Source: Nocardiopsis sp. CNR-923
Lineage (GTDB): Bacteria; Actinomycetota; Actinomycetes; Streptosporangiales; Streptosporangiaceae
NCBI RefSeq assembly: GCF_001942255.1
Contig: NZ_MKKC01000109.1
Coordinates: 1 to 64,000 of the forward strand
Length of the DNA: 64,000 nt
Direction of reading: 5' to 3'
Part shown: in pieces, positions 55,908-62,424 of the stretch
How positions within the stretch are numbered: the stretch's first letter is position 1
Layout of the letters: every line of letters begins with the position of its first letter
Position numbers and translations under genes: made by a program
Notes under the pieces: generated by a model
The model's database searches: none
What the model was told of the DNA's origin: nothing
The model's input: the letters and a program-made list of their open reading frames with translations, nothing else

Positions 55908-57473
55908 GTGGGCACGATCAAGCGGGGGTCGACGGCGGCCGCGCTCGCGGGGGCGGTGCTGCTGGCGACCGGCTGCGCCTTCGACGGGGCCGACGGGACG
56001 GTGGGGGACGCCAATGAGGCCGGGACGACCGGTCCCCTGGCGGACTTCACCGCGCAGGAACTCGACTGGGAGGCCTGCGAGAGCGGGCTGGAGGGCGCCG
56101 AGTGCGCGGTCTTCGAGGTGCCGCTCGACTACGGGGAGCCCGACGGCGCGCGGATCGAGATCGCGGTCAAGCGGCTGCCCGCCAAGGGCGACGACGTCAT
56201 CGGTTCGCTGGTGCTCAACCCCGGCGGCCCCGGCGGCTCGGGCTTCGACTACGTGGACCAGACGGCCTACGCGGTCAGCGACGACGTGCGCGAGCGCTTC
56301 GACGTGGTGGGCTTCGATCCGCGCGGCGTGGGCCGCAGCACCCCGCTCACGTGCATGGACGCCACCGAGCTCGACGAGTTCCTCGGGATGGACGTGGACT
56401 CCGAGGACGGGGACGCGAACCTGGCGGAGATCACCGACGAGGGCGTGGCCGAGATGTCGGAGAGCGGGCGCGCGTTCGTCGAGGCCTGCGAGGCCCATTC
56501 CCCCGAACTGATGCTGCACATGGGCACCGCCGACGTCGCCAAGGACATGGACGTCCTGCGAGCGCTGCTCGGCGACGAGCGGCTGACCTACCTCGGAGCC
56601 TCCTACGGCACGCACATCGGCGCCCAGTACGCCGACCAGTTCCCCGACCGGGTGCGGGCGCTCGTCCTCGACGGGGCGGTCGACCCGAGCATGGACCAGC
56701 TCGAACTGAGCGTGGACCAGGCGACGGGCTTCGAGATCGCGCTGACGGCCTTCGTCGAGGACTGCCTGACCCTGACCGACTGCCCGTTGGGCGGCTCGGG
56801 CGACGGCGTGGACGACGGGATCGCGGCCCTGAACGCCTTCCTGGAGGACGCGGGCGAGGACCCGCTGGCCAACTCCGCCGACGACCGCGAGGTCAACCGG
56901 ACGCGTGCCGGGCTGGGCGTGCTCGCGGCGCTGTACACCGACGCCTGGTGGCCGCGGGTGCGCGAGGCGCTCACCGACGCCATGGACGACGGCGACGGAA
57001 CCGGGCTGATCCTGCTCGGGGACGACCTGTACAGCCGGTCCGACACGGCGGTGTACGAGAACTCCACGGCGGCGCTCATCGCGGTGAACTGCTCGGACTT
57101 GCCCAGCCCCCGCGACGTCGAGGCCTACGCGGAGGCCGCGGTCGAGGCGGCGGAGGAGTCGCCGAACTTCGGTCCCGGGCTGGCCTGGGGCGCGCTGCCG
57201 TGCGCCTACTGGCCGCAGGAGGCGGTGGCGCCGGGCGGCGCGCTCGACGCGGCGGGCGCGGACCCGATCATGGTGGTGGGCACCACGCGGGACTCGGCCA
57301 CGCCGTACGCGTGGGCGGTGGCCCTGGCCGAGCAGTTGGACTCCGGGTTCCTGGTGACCCGGGACGGCGACGGGCACACGGGCTACCGGATGGGCGACGC
57401 GTGCGTGGACACGATGGTGGACGAGTACCTCATCGATCTGGCGGTCCCCGTGGACGGCATGGCCTGCGCGTGA
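55908..57473 (+). CDS. secreted tripeptidyl-aminopeptidase-like alpha/beta hydrolase (lipoprotein)
   Basis: A 521-aa lipoprotein: signal peptide with lipobox LLATGCAF, Cys23 the lipid site. Alpha/beta hydrolase of the actinomycete Tap/SlpD-SlpE type: LNPGGPGGSGFDYVDQ is the oxyanion strand, GASYGTHIGAQYAD holds the nucleophilic Ser, and DSATPYAWAVALAEQL with GDGHTGYRMGDACVDTMVDE holds the late Asp and His. Removes N-terminal peptides from extracellular substrates. GTG 55908 is 95 bp after holB. Separate role from its replication neighbours. Confidence 0.9.
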   Translation: MGTIKRGSTAAALAGAVLLATGCAFDGADGTVGDANEAGTTGPLADFTAQELDWEACESGLEGAECAVFEVPLDYGEPDGARIEIAVKRLPAKGDDVIGSLVLNPGGPGGSGFDYVDQTAYAVSDDVRERFDVVGFDPRGVGRSTPLTCMDATELDEFLGMDVDSEDGDANLAEITDEGVAEMSESGRAFVEACEAHSPELMLHMGTADVAKDMDVLRALLGDERLTYLGASYGTHIGAQYADQFPDRVRALVLDGAVDPSMDQLELSVDQATGFEIALTAFVEDCLTLTDCPLGGSGDGVDDGIAALNAFLEDAGEDPLANSADDREVNRTRAGLGVLAALYTDAWWPRVREALTDAMDDGDGTGLILLGDDLYSRSDTAVYENSTAALIAVNCSDLPSPRDVEAYAEAAVEAAEESPNFGPGLAWGALPCAYWPQEAVAPGGALDAAGADPIMVVGTTRDSATPYAWAVALAEQLDSGFLVTRDGDGHTGYRMGDACVDTMVDEYLIDLAVPVDGMACA

Positions 57474-57561
57474 GGGAGCCGGCGCGGCGGCCGTGGACGA
57501 ATCACCTCGCTGGAGGCGCTAGACTGGTGACCGCTTCGCCGCGTCGAACACGCGGTGCGGT

Positions 57562-57634
57562 GCCGCCTTAGCTCAGTCGGCAGAGCGATTCACTCGTAAT
57601 GAATAGGTCATCGGTTCGATTCCGATAGGCGGCT
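57562..57634 (+). tRNA. tRNA-Thr (CGT)
   Basis: 73 nt. Acceptor GCCGCCT pairs with AGGCGGC, D-arm AGCTCAGTCGGCAGAGC, anticodon arm ATTCA-CTCGTAA-TGAAT with anticodon CGT, and T-arm ending GGTTCGATTCC. CCA not encoded. A degenerate integrase on the opposite strand follows its 3' end, marking a former integration site. Confidence 0.95.
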
Positions 57635-57641
57635 CAGCCCG

Positions 57642-57668
57642 AACGCACCCCGGTCCGGGGTGGCGTTT
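57642..57668 (+). terminator. terminator of tRNA-Thr
   Basis: AACGC-ACCCCGG hairpin with CGGGGTGGCGTT, one bulged base, followed by a short T run, 8 nt after the tRNA. Confidence 0.55.
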
Positions 57669-57698
57669 CGCGTAGGTGACCAATTGGGTGACCAACGC

Positions 57699-57890
57699 CT
57701 ACTCGGCGAAGAGGTCCCCCATGATGTGCGCCCCTTCGGTGATCACCGGTCGCAGCTCCTTGCGGTAGACGAGTTCGGTCGTGGCCGTGCTGCTGTGGCC
57801 GACCAGCCGCGCGATGTCCTCCAGGCGCACGCCGTTGGCGGACATGAGCGTCACAGAGCCGCGGCGCGGCTCGCGGGGTGGCGTCGCTCC
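57699..57890 (-). pseudogene. tyrosine integrase C-terminal remnant next to tRNA-Thr
   Basis: Reads ATPPREPRRGSVTLMSANGV, then EDIARLVGHSSTATTELVYR and ITEGAHIMGDLFAE, with stop at 57699-57701. This is the integrase end with LVGHSS and the nucleophilic Tyr. The usual RELRHSF catalytic motif is replaced by REPRRGS, so an essential Arg-His pair is lost, and everything upstream is missing. GGTGACCAATTGGGTGACCA, a direct repeat just beyond the stop (about 57675-57694), often accompanies such elements. Inactive relic of an element at tRNA-Thr. Confidence 0.75.
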
Positions 57891-57954
57891 TGGTCAATGG
57901 ATGCTTACTGTCCGTTGCGCCGACCAGTGTCTGTTATAGCCGGAATTGGGGTAT

Positions 57955-58323
57955 ATGCGCACCATGAGTCTGATGTTCATGGTGCTTCTTCTGGTGGGAG
58001 CCGTCCTCGTGCTCGGCGGGGGCTCCTACGCGGTGCGGCGGATCATCGCTTCGCTGGAGGAGCGTCTCGCCGCCGGGCGGACGCCGGACGCCGACCCGCT
58101 CACGGGCCCCGAACTCCAGGTCGGCGGATACGTCCCGGGCCCACGGTCCCCCGAGGACCTGCCCCCCGAGCTGCGCGCCCGGGTGCGTGGCCTCGTGGCC
58201 CTGGGCCGGACGGAGGAAGCCGTCCGCATGGTGGGCGAACGGGCCGAGGTCGACGAGGGCCGCGCCCGGGGGATCGTCGCCGAACTCGGCGGAGCCGGGC
58301 CGGGACCCGTCCTCGAACCCTGA
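57955..58323 (+). CDS. small membrane-anchored protein
   Basis: About 122 aa: one N-terminal membrane helix (MFMVLLLVGAVLVLGGGSYA) followed by a cytosolic helical domain (RRIIASLEERLAAGRT; LRARVRGLVALGRTEEAVRM) that resembles the SHOCT-like or ribosomal-like helical repeats of actinomycete small proteins. ATG 57955 or 57964; neither has a good Shine-Dalgarno site. TTATAG at 57934 might be a -10 for a short-leader mRNA. Function unknown. Ends 1 bp before the exonuclease stop on the other strand. Confidence 0.7.
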   Translation: MRTMSLMFMVLLLVGAVLVLGGGSYAVRRIIASLEERLAAGRTPDADPLTGPELQVGGYVPGPRSPEDLPPELRARVRGLVALGRTEEAVRMVGERAEVDEGRARGIVAELGGAGPGPVLEP

Positions 58324-58324
58324 G

Positions 58325-59157
58325 TCAGGGCCAGGCGCCGTCCACGACCGTCCCGTGTCCGGGCTTGGTCCGGTCCAGCCACTCCTGACGGCTGCGGGCG
58401 AACCCGAGCGCCCACTCCCTCTGCCGCTCGTGCAGCTCCGCGAGGCTCAACCCCGCCACGTCCGGGTGCCGGGCGCCGATCTCCCCCGCCACCGCCAGCG
58501 CCGCCAGGCGTCCGCAGTCGCCGTGTGCGCCTCGGTCAGGTCCACCCCGTAGTACTCGCTCATCGCGCTCAGGTTCCGCTTCCCGCGCCGGTACGGGTCC
58601 ACGCCCCGATCGATCACCAACGGGTCCACGATCGGAGCGACGGCGCCCCCGAGTCGCGCCGACAGCGGCGGCAGTCCGTGTCGCTCCAGCTCGTGGGCGA
58701 GCACCCTCAGGTCGTAGGGCGCGTTGAAGACCACGACCCCCTGCCCCGCCGCCAGATGCGCCGTGAGCGCGTCGGAGATCTCCGTCAGGCAGTCGACGGC
58801 GGGCCGCCCCTCCGCGCGCGCCCGCTCGGTGCTGATCCCGTGGATCGCGACCGCGTCCTCGGGGATCTCCCGGGGGCCGGGGTCAACCAGCCACGTGGTC
58901 GACTTGCCGTCCCGGTCGACCAGCGCGGCCGACACCACGAACGCGTCCTCGGGGTCGCGCGAGGAAGTCTCGGAGTCGAAGCCGAGCAGGGCGCTCGTGT
59001 GCCATCCTTGGTGGTCGCCGCGCGCGGGCGGTGCGGGACGGGGCTCGTGCTCGACGCAGTAGGTGCGCCAGCGTCCCCCTTCCTTGACCACGACGCCGTC
59101 GCCCACGGCGACGGGGACCGAACAGGTCGTGCAGGTCCCGGGGTAGCGGTTGCGCAT
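58325..59157 (-). CDS. DnaQ-like 3'-5' exonuclease, one frameshift
   Basis: After repair, 277 aa. The N-terminal zinc-ribbon-like part has CTTCSVPV and a later Cys. The DEDDh exonuclease core follows: ALLGFDSETSSRDPEDAFVV (Asp-Glu), FNAPYDLRVLAHELERHG (Asp), and EAHTATADA (His-Asp). The usual tail (LHERQREWALGFARSRQEW) is in another frame after one missing base near 58509, ending at 58325. It resembles the polymerase III epsilon/proofreading family, but as a stand-alone repair or RNA nuclease. ATG 59157. No operon partners. Confidence 0.85.
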
Positions 59158-59308
59158 GGGGGGTCCCTCTCCGGTCGGGTGATCGGCACCGCCGTGAACA
59201 GCGGCGATTCAGCAACATCGTAGAACGGCCCGAGGACAGGCCGGGTTCGAGTACTGATGAGCCGGGTGGGGCGGATGTGTGCGAGCTTGTGCGGGGAAGT
59301 TAGGGGTC

Positions 59309-59509
59309 ATGAGTTTGGAAGAGGCGTCACGCCAGCTGGAAGCCGCGATCCACGACGCGCGCGTGTCCTTCGACTGCATCCTCCTGGAGGAGCTGGACCG
59401 CGCGCACACCAACGCCATCACAGCCCGCGCCGCGGTGGACGCGGCCGAGCAGGCCATCCGGGTCGAGATGGAGAGACGGGCCGGGGAGGAGGTCGACTCC
59501 GCCGACTGA
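59309..59509 (+). CDS. small conserved-type hypothetical protein
   Basis: A 66-aa charged helical protein, MSLEEASRQLEAAIHDARVS at the start and AITARAAVDAAEQAIRVEME towards the end, with heptad-like spacing that suggests a coiled coil. AGGGG lies 6 nt before the ATG. It ends 56 bp before the gene with the LexA-like box. Function unknown. Confidence 0.6.
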   Translation: MSLEEASRQLEAAIHDARVSFDCILLEELDRAHTNAITARAAVDAAEQAIRVEMERRAGEEVDSAD

Positions 59510-59529
59510 GGCGGAGACGGCGGCCTGAA

Positions 59530-59545
59530 TCGAACGGGTTTTCGA
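59530..59545 (+). promoter_or_regulatory. LexA-type SOS box
   Basis: TCGAAC-GGGT-TTTCGA fits the Gram-positive/actinomycete SOS box CGAAC-N4-GTTCG with one mismatch in the second half. It is followed by TATGCT (59554-59559), a good -10, with the ATG of the next gene 7 nt later. A repressor here would block a leaderless promoter. Confidence 0.6.
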
Positions 59546-59565
59546 ACAATGGGTATGCTGGTGGC

Positions 59566-59943
59566 ATGCCCGATCAGTCGCTGACGCCGGACTGGCCCGC
59601 GAGTGTGCACCCACCCGGGTCGGACTCCTTCGAGCAGACGGCCCTGGTGTGGCTGTTCGACCACGTACCCGCCGACTACCGGCTGCACGGAGTGCTGCGC
59701 CGACACCCGGTCGCGCTGTCCCGTCTGGCCCGTCAGTACGTGTCCGCCGCCCTGGAGGCCGCCCGCGAGGGGTACCGCACCGCCCGGGTGGACCTGCGCG
59801 AGCACCTGCCGCCGCACGCGCTGGACCAGGTGATGAACGCCTACCTGGAGGAGGGGCGGCGCACCGCGTCCGTCCTCCGCTCGATCGAGGCGGTGGACGC
59901 CGAACTCCGCGCGGCCGCCACGGGGCGGAACGCCGATGCGTGA
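59566..59943 (+). CDS. actinomycete hypothetical protein under an SOS-like box
   Basis: A 125-aa protein: VHPPGSDSFEQTALVWLFDH at about residue 14, VLRRHPVALSRLARQYVSAA, EGYRTARVDLREHLPPHALD and VMNAYLEEGRRTASVLRSIE. All-helical, no signal peptide or catalytic motif seen. The start ATG lies 7 nt after a -10 element, so it may be leaderless. The SOS-like box suggests DNA-damage control, and the exonuclease gene is 400 bp away (divergent). No known function. Confidence 0.75.
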   Translation: MPDQSLTPDWPASVHPPGSDSFEQTALVWLFDHVPADYRLHGVLRRHPVALSRLARQYVSAALEAAREGYRTARVDLREHLPPHALDQVMNAYLEEGRRTASVLRSIEAVDAELRAAATGRNADA

Positions 59944-59962
59944 CCCCCGCGCCCACGTCGCC

Positions 59963-60252
59963 TCAGGCGGTCACCCGGACCACGACGGCGACCTCGTTTC
60001 CGGTGTTCACCAAGTGCTGGCTCGCCCGGCGGCCCCCGCCCCCGACGCGATCAGGTGCGCCCTGCCGCTGACCAGGTACAGGACCTCCAACGAGTGCCTC
60101 CGCCCAGAGTGGGCGGTCGGCTCGGGGACGAAGGTGTTCGGTTCGAGCGCCACCGTGGTCACACGGAGCCGACCGCTCGCGTGGCGGCGGGCCGCCCGGG
60201 GCGCGAGCTGCCAGCGGCCCCGGCGCGCCGGCCAGAGCGTGGGGCGGCGCAT
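59963..60252 (-). CDS. cupin-like domain protein, frameshifted
   Basis: Possible 96-aa cupin. GRLRVTTVALEPNTFVPEPT, then SLEVLYLVSGRAHLIASGAG matches the two cupin strands with VLYLVSG. One missing base near 60017 would continue it as NTGNEVAVVVRVTA to the stop at 59963. The N-terminal 30 residues are Arg-rich and doubtful. It could be the sensor half of an XRE-cupin regulator whose HTH part is at 60255-60458. Quality of this region is poor. Confidence 0.4.
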
Positions 60253-60254
60253 CG

Positions 60255-60458
60255 CCCCGGCGGCGCGCGCGCGGCCGAGACCAGACGACCGATCGTCGGA
60301 AGACGGTGCTCGCCCAGATGGGCGTAGCCCGAACTGCGCCCGGCGTCGAGCACGTCGCCGATGCCCTCCAGGGAGACCCTGGCGGGGCGCGGGGCGGTCG
60401 GGGCCGCGTCCGCGGACGCGGCGGCGGAGCGGAGGGCGGTGGAAGCCTGCTGCGGCAT
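60255..60458 (-). pseudogene. possible HTH fragment
   Basis: MPQQASTALRSAAASADAAP, then RVSLEGIGDVLDAGRSSGYA and HLGEHRLPTIGRLV. The latter resembles a small excisionase/MerR-like helix-turn-helix. It breaks into low-complexity sequence near 60260. It may be a remnant of the mobile element once at tRNA-Thr, or the N-terminus of the adjacent cupin protein. Weak call. Confidence 0.3.
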
Positions 60459-60476
60459 CGTGGGAAGATCCTTCAC

Positions 60477-61011
60477 GTGTGCGCGCCGCCCCCCGGCGGG
60501 GAGCGCGCGGACGTCGTCGTCGGTGGGCCCCGGGAGACCGGGGCCGCTGGGGTGGCCGCTCGACGCGCGAACGCGGAGACGGAGGCGCCCCGGGCCGGTG
60601 CGGGCCGTCAGATCACACGCGAACGTGGACGGCGGACACCGGGTCGGTCGGACGCGGGCGCGGGAACGCGCCCTCGCGGCGACTCAGCGACGACAACACG
60701 GACACGCCTCGACGGCCAGGTGGCAGGGGGCCCCGAGGGCCGTGCGAGCCATGGCGTCGGCGGGCGTGTGCGGATGCATGGTTCCAAGGAGACCAGCAAA
60801 GTCCGGGAGGAGTCAAGCGATCACGGGGAATCGCGCGTGTCGATCATCTCACCCGGTCACCGCTCCGGGCTTGTTGCGGGTCGCGGCGCGCGGTGGTGAC
60901 ATGTGGAACCCGTGGACGGTGTGGGAGCGACGCCGACGCGGAGCCCTCCCCATCCCCCAACCGCAGTGATTCAGGAGTGGCCGTGATGGGATCCCGCCTC
61001 GGAGAGTCCGG
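60477..61011. other. 535-bp region without a convincing gene
   Basis: All frames show Arg/Gly/Pro-rich shadow composition. The only notable item is a 22-codon frame at 60901-60969, MWNPWTVWERRRRGAL then PIPQPQ, with three Trp in its first eight residues and GGTGG before its ATG. This could be a leader peptide, but no Trp gene is near. Otherwise nothing is seen. Confidence 0.35.
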
Positions 61012-61221
61012 GTGAGCCCGGACGTGCCGGGACTGTGGGCGCGTGTCCTCGTGCGCGCGCTCGTCGTCGTGGCGGCCGGGGTGATGGCGCTCGGCTTCCT
61101 CGGGCCGGGGGAGGCCGTGCTGGTCGCGGGGCTGACCATGCTCACGTACCTGCTGCTGTGGCTGCGCGAACGCGCGCCGGCGCGCGCCCCGCGCGGCGGG
61201 AAGGCCGAGGGCGACGACTGA
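61012..61221 (+). CDS. small two-helix membrane protein
   Basis: 69 aa with two hydrophobic helices (WARVLVRALVVVAAGVMALG; AVLVAGLTMLTYLLLWL) and a basic tail. GTG 61012 follows GGAGAG by 6 nt. It is 76 bp before the sigma-like gene and may be cotranscribed. Function unknown. Confidence 0.65.
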   Translation: MSPDVPGLWARVLVRALVVVAAGVMALGFLGPGEAVLVAGLTMLTYLLLWLRERAPARAPRGGKAEGDD

Positions 61222-61297
61222 CTGCCCGGTCGCGGGGCGGCCGGTCTTTACGCAAAGAGGAGAACGGCGTGTTGCGCGCGGCGTAGATTCTAGGTCT

Positions 61298-61849
61298 ATG
61301 ACGGACCGGGACCTTCTCCGCGCCCTGCGCTCCAGCCGCACCTCGGCGGCGGAAGCCTACGCGTACCTGCTCGACACCTACGGGGAGGAGCTGTACCGGC
61401 GCTGCATCCTGGTCCTGCGCGACCGCGACACCGCGCACGTGGTGCTGCGGGACACCCTCATCGTGGCGCGCGCACACATCGGCCAGGTGCCCGGCGCGGA
61501 CCGGTTGGGGGAGTGGCTGCACGCCCTGGCGGAGGTCGAGTGCGCGCGGCACACGCGCCGCGGCGCCCGCTGTGAGGCCGCGGTCGGGTGGCGGATGCCC
61601 GAGCACACCGCGCTGGTGCGGGCGCGGGTGCTCAACGGCATGACCGGGCCCGAGCTCGACGGCTACCGGGCGCACGTGACCGCGCGCGCCGACCACTTCG
61701 GCCGCGACGGGTTCCCGCTGCCCCCGTCGACCGGGTTCCTCACGCGCGGGCCGCTCTCCCTGCTGTCGATCCTGGTGGTCCTCCTGGCCGCGCTGCTGGT
61801 CATCGTGTTCGCCGGATGCGTTATCGCCCGGGAGCTGGGGCAGGTGTAG
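61298..61849 (+). CDS. ECF-sigma-like protein with membrane anchor, no region 4
   Basis: 183 aa. Residues about 14-88 look like ECF sigma region 2 (SAAEAYAYLLDTYGEELYRR, DTLIVARAHIGQVPGADRLG, EWLHALAEVECARHTRR, the last typical of region 2.4). Residues 95-140 are short helices unlike a region 4 HTH. Residues 153-175 form a membrane helix (LLSILVVLLAALLVIVFAGC). A sigma factor without region 4 and tied to the membrane may be an anti-/co-sigma or a decoy for core polymerase. The frame is intact. Overlaps the PNPOx gene by 29 bp. Confidence 0.7.
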   Translation: MTDRDLLRALRSSRTSAAEAYAYLLDTYGEELYRRCILVLRDRDTAHVVLRDTLIVARAHIGQVPGADRLGEWLHALAEVECARHTRRGARCEAAVGWRMPEHTALVRARVLNGMTGPELDGYRAHVTARADHFGRDGFPLPPSTGFLTRGPLSLLSILVVLLAALLVIVFAGCVIARELGQV

Positions 61850-62342
61850 CCTCCGGCGCCCGCCAGATCCTGGGGGGCACGCCCCGCACGAGGTCGGCGC
61901 CGCGCAGCACCTGGATCCGCCACGGGTCGAACCGCAGGACCCGGAACTCCGGGTCGTCCGGGGCGCTCCAGTAGGCGCCCGGGTCGTACCCGGCACCCGG
62001 CGGACTTCCCGCCCGGTACAGGTCCCACACCCGCCGCCGCACGTCCGCCCCGTCGGCCCAGGACGCCACCGCGTCCACGGCGACGGTGTGCTGGGCGGGG
62101 CTCCAGTACGACAGGGTCGTGTGCGGGTTGCCCGCGAGGTGGGCGGTCTTCACGGGCGTCGGAAAGGTGGCGAGCCATCCCACGGGGCGGTCGCCGTCGG
62201 TCTCCCAGACGGGCACGAGCACGCGTGCACGGGGCCGCCCCCTGCCGTCCACGGTGGTCATCGTCGCGTACACGACCGACCCGACGATGCGGTCGAAGTC
62301 GCCCCTGATCCGGTCGAAGCCGCCGACGCGGTTCCGGGTCAT
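61821..62342 (-). CDS. pyridoxamine 5'-phosphate oxidase-family protein
   Basis: A 173-aa split-barrel flavin/F420-binding protein. It has SVVYATMTTVDGRGRPRARV, VLVPVWETDGDRPVGWLATF, PVKTAHLAGNPHTTLSYW and FRVLRFDPWRIQVLRGADLV. Such proteins reduce or oxidise small molecules with FMN or F420, and PLP synthesis should not be assumed. ATG 62342 (MTRNRVGGFD) is preferred over longer in-frame starts. Convergent with the sigma-like gene. Confidence 0.85.
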   Translation of the reverse strand: MTRNRVGGFDRIRGDFDRIVGSVVYATMTTVDGRGRPRARVLVPVWETDGDRPVGWLATFPTPVKTAHLAGNPHTTLSYWSPAQHTVAVDAVASWADGADVRRRVWDLYRAGSPPGAGYDPGAYWSAPDDPEFRVLRFDPWRIQVLRGADLVRGVPPRIWRAPEATPAPAPGR

Positions 62343-62424
62343 CGTCCCCGCTCCCTCCGCCCGACGGACCCTGCTCTCCATGTCGTCCATGGGGACAGCC
62401 TGCGGGACCAAGCTCAGGACATCC

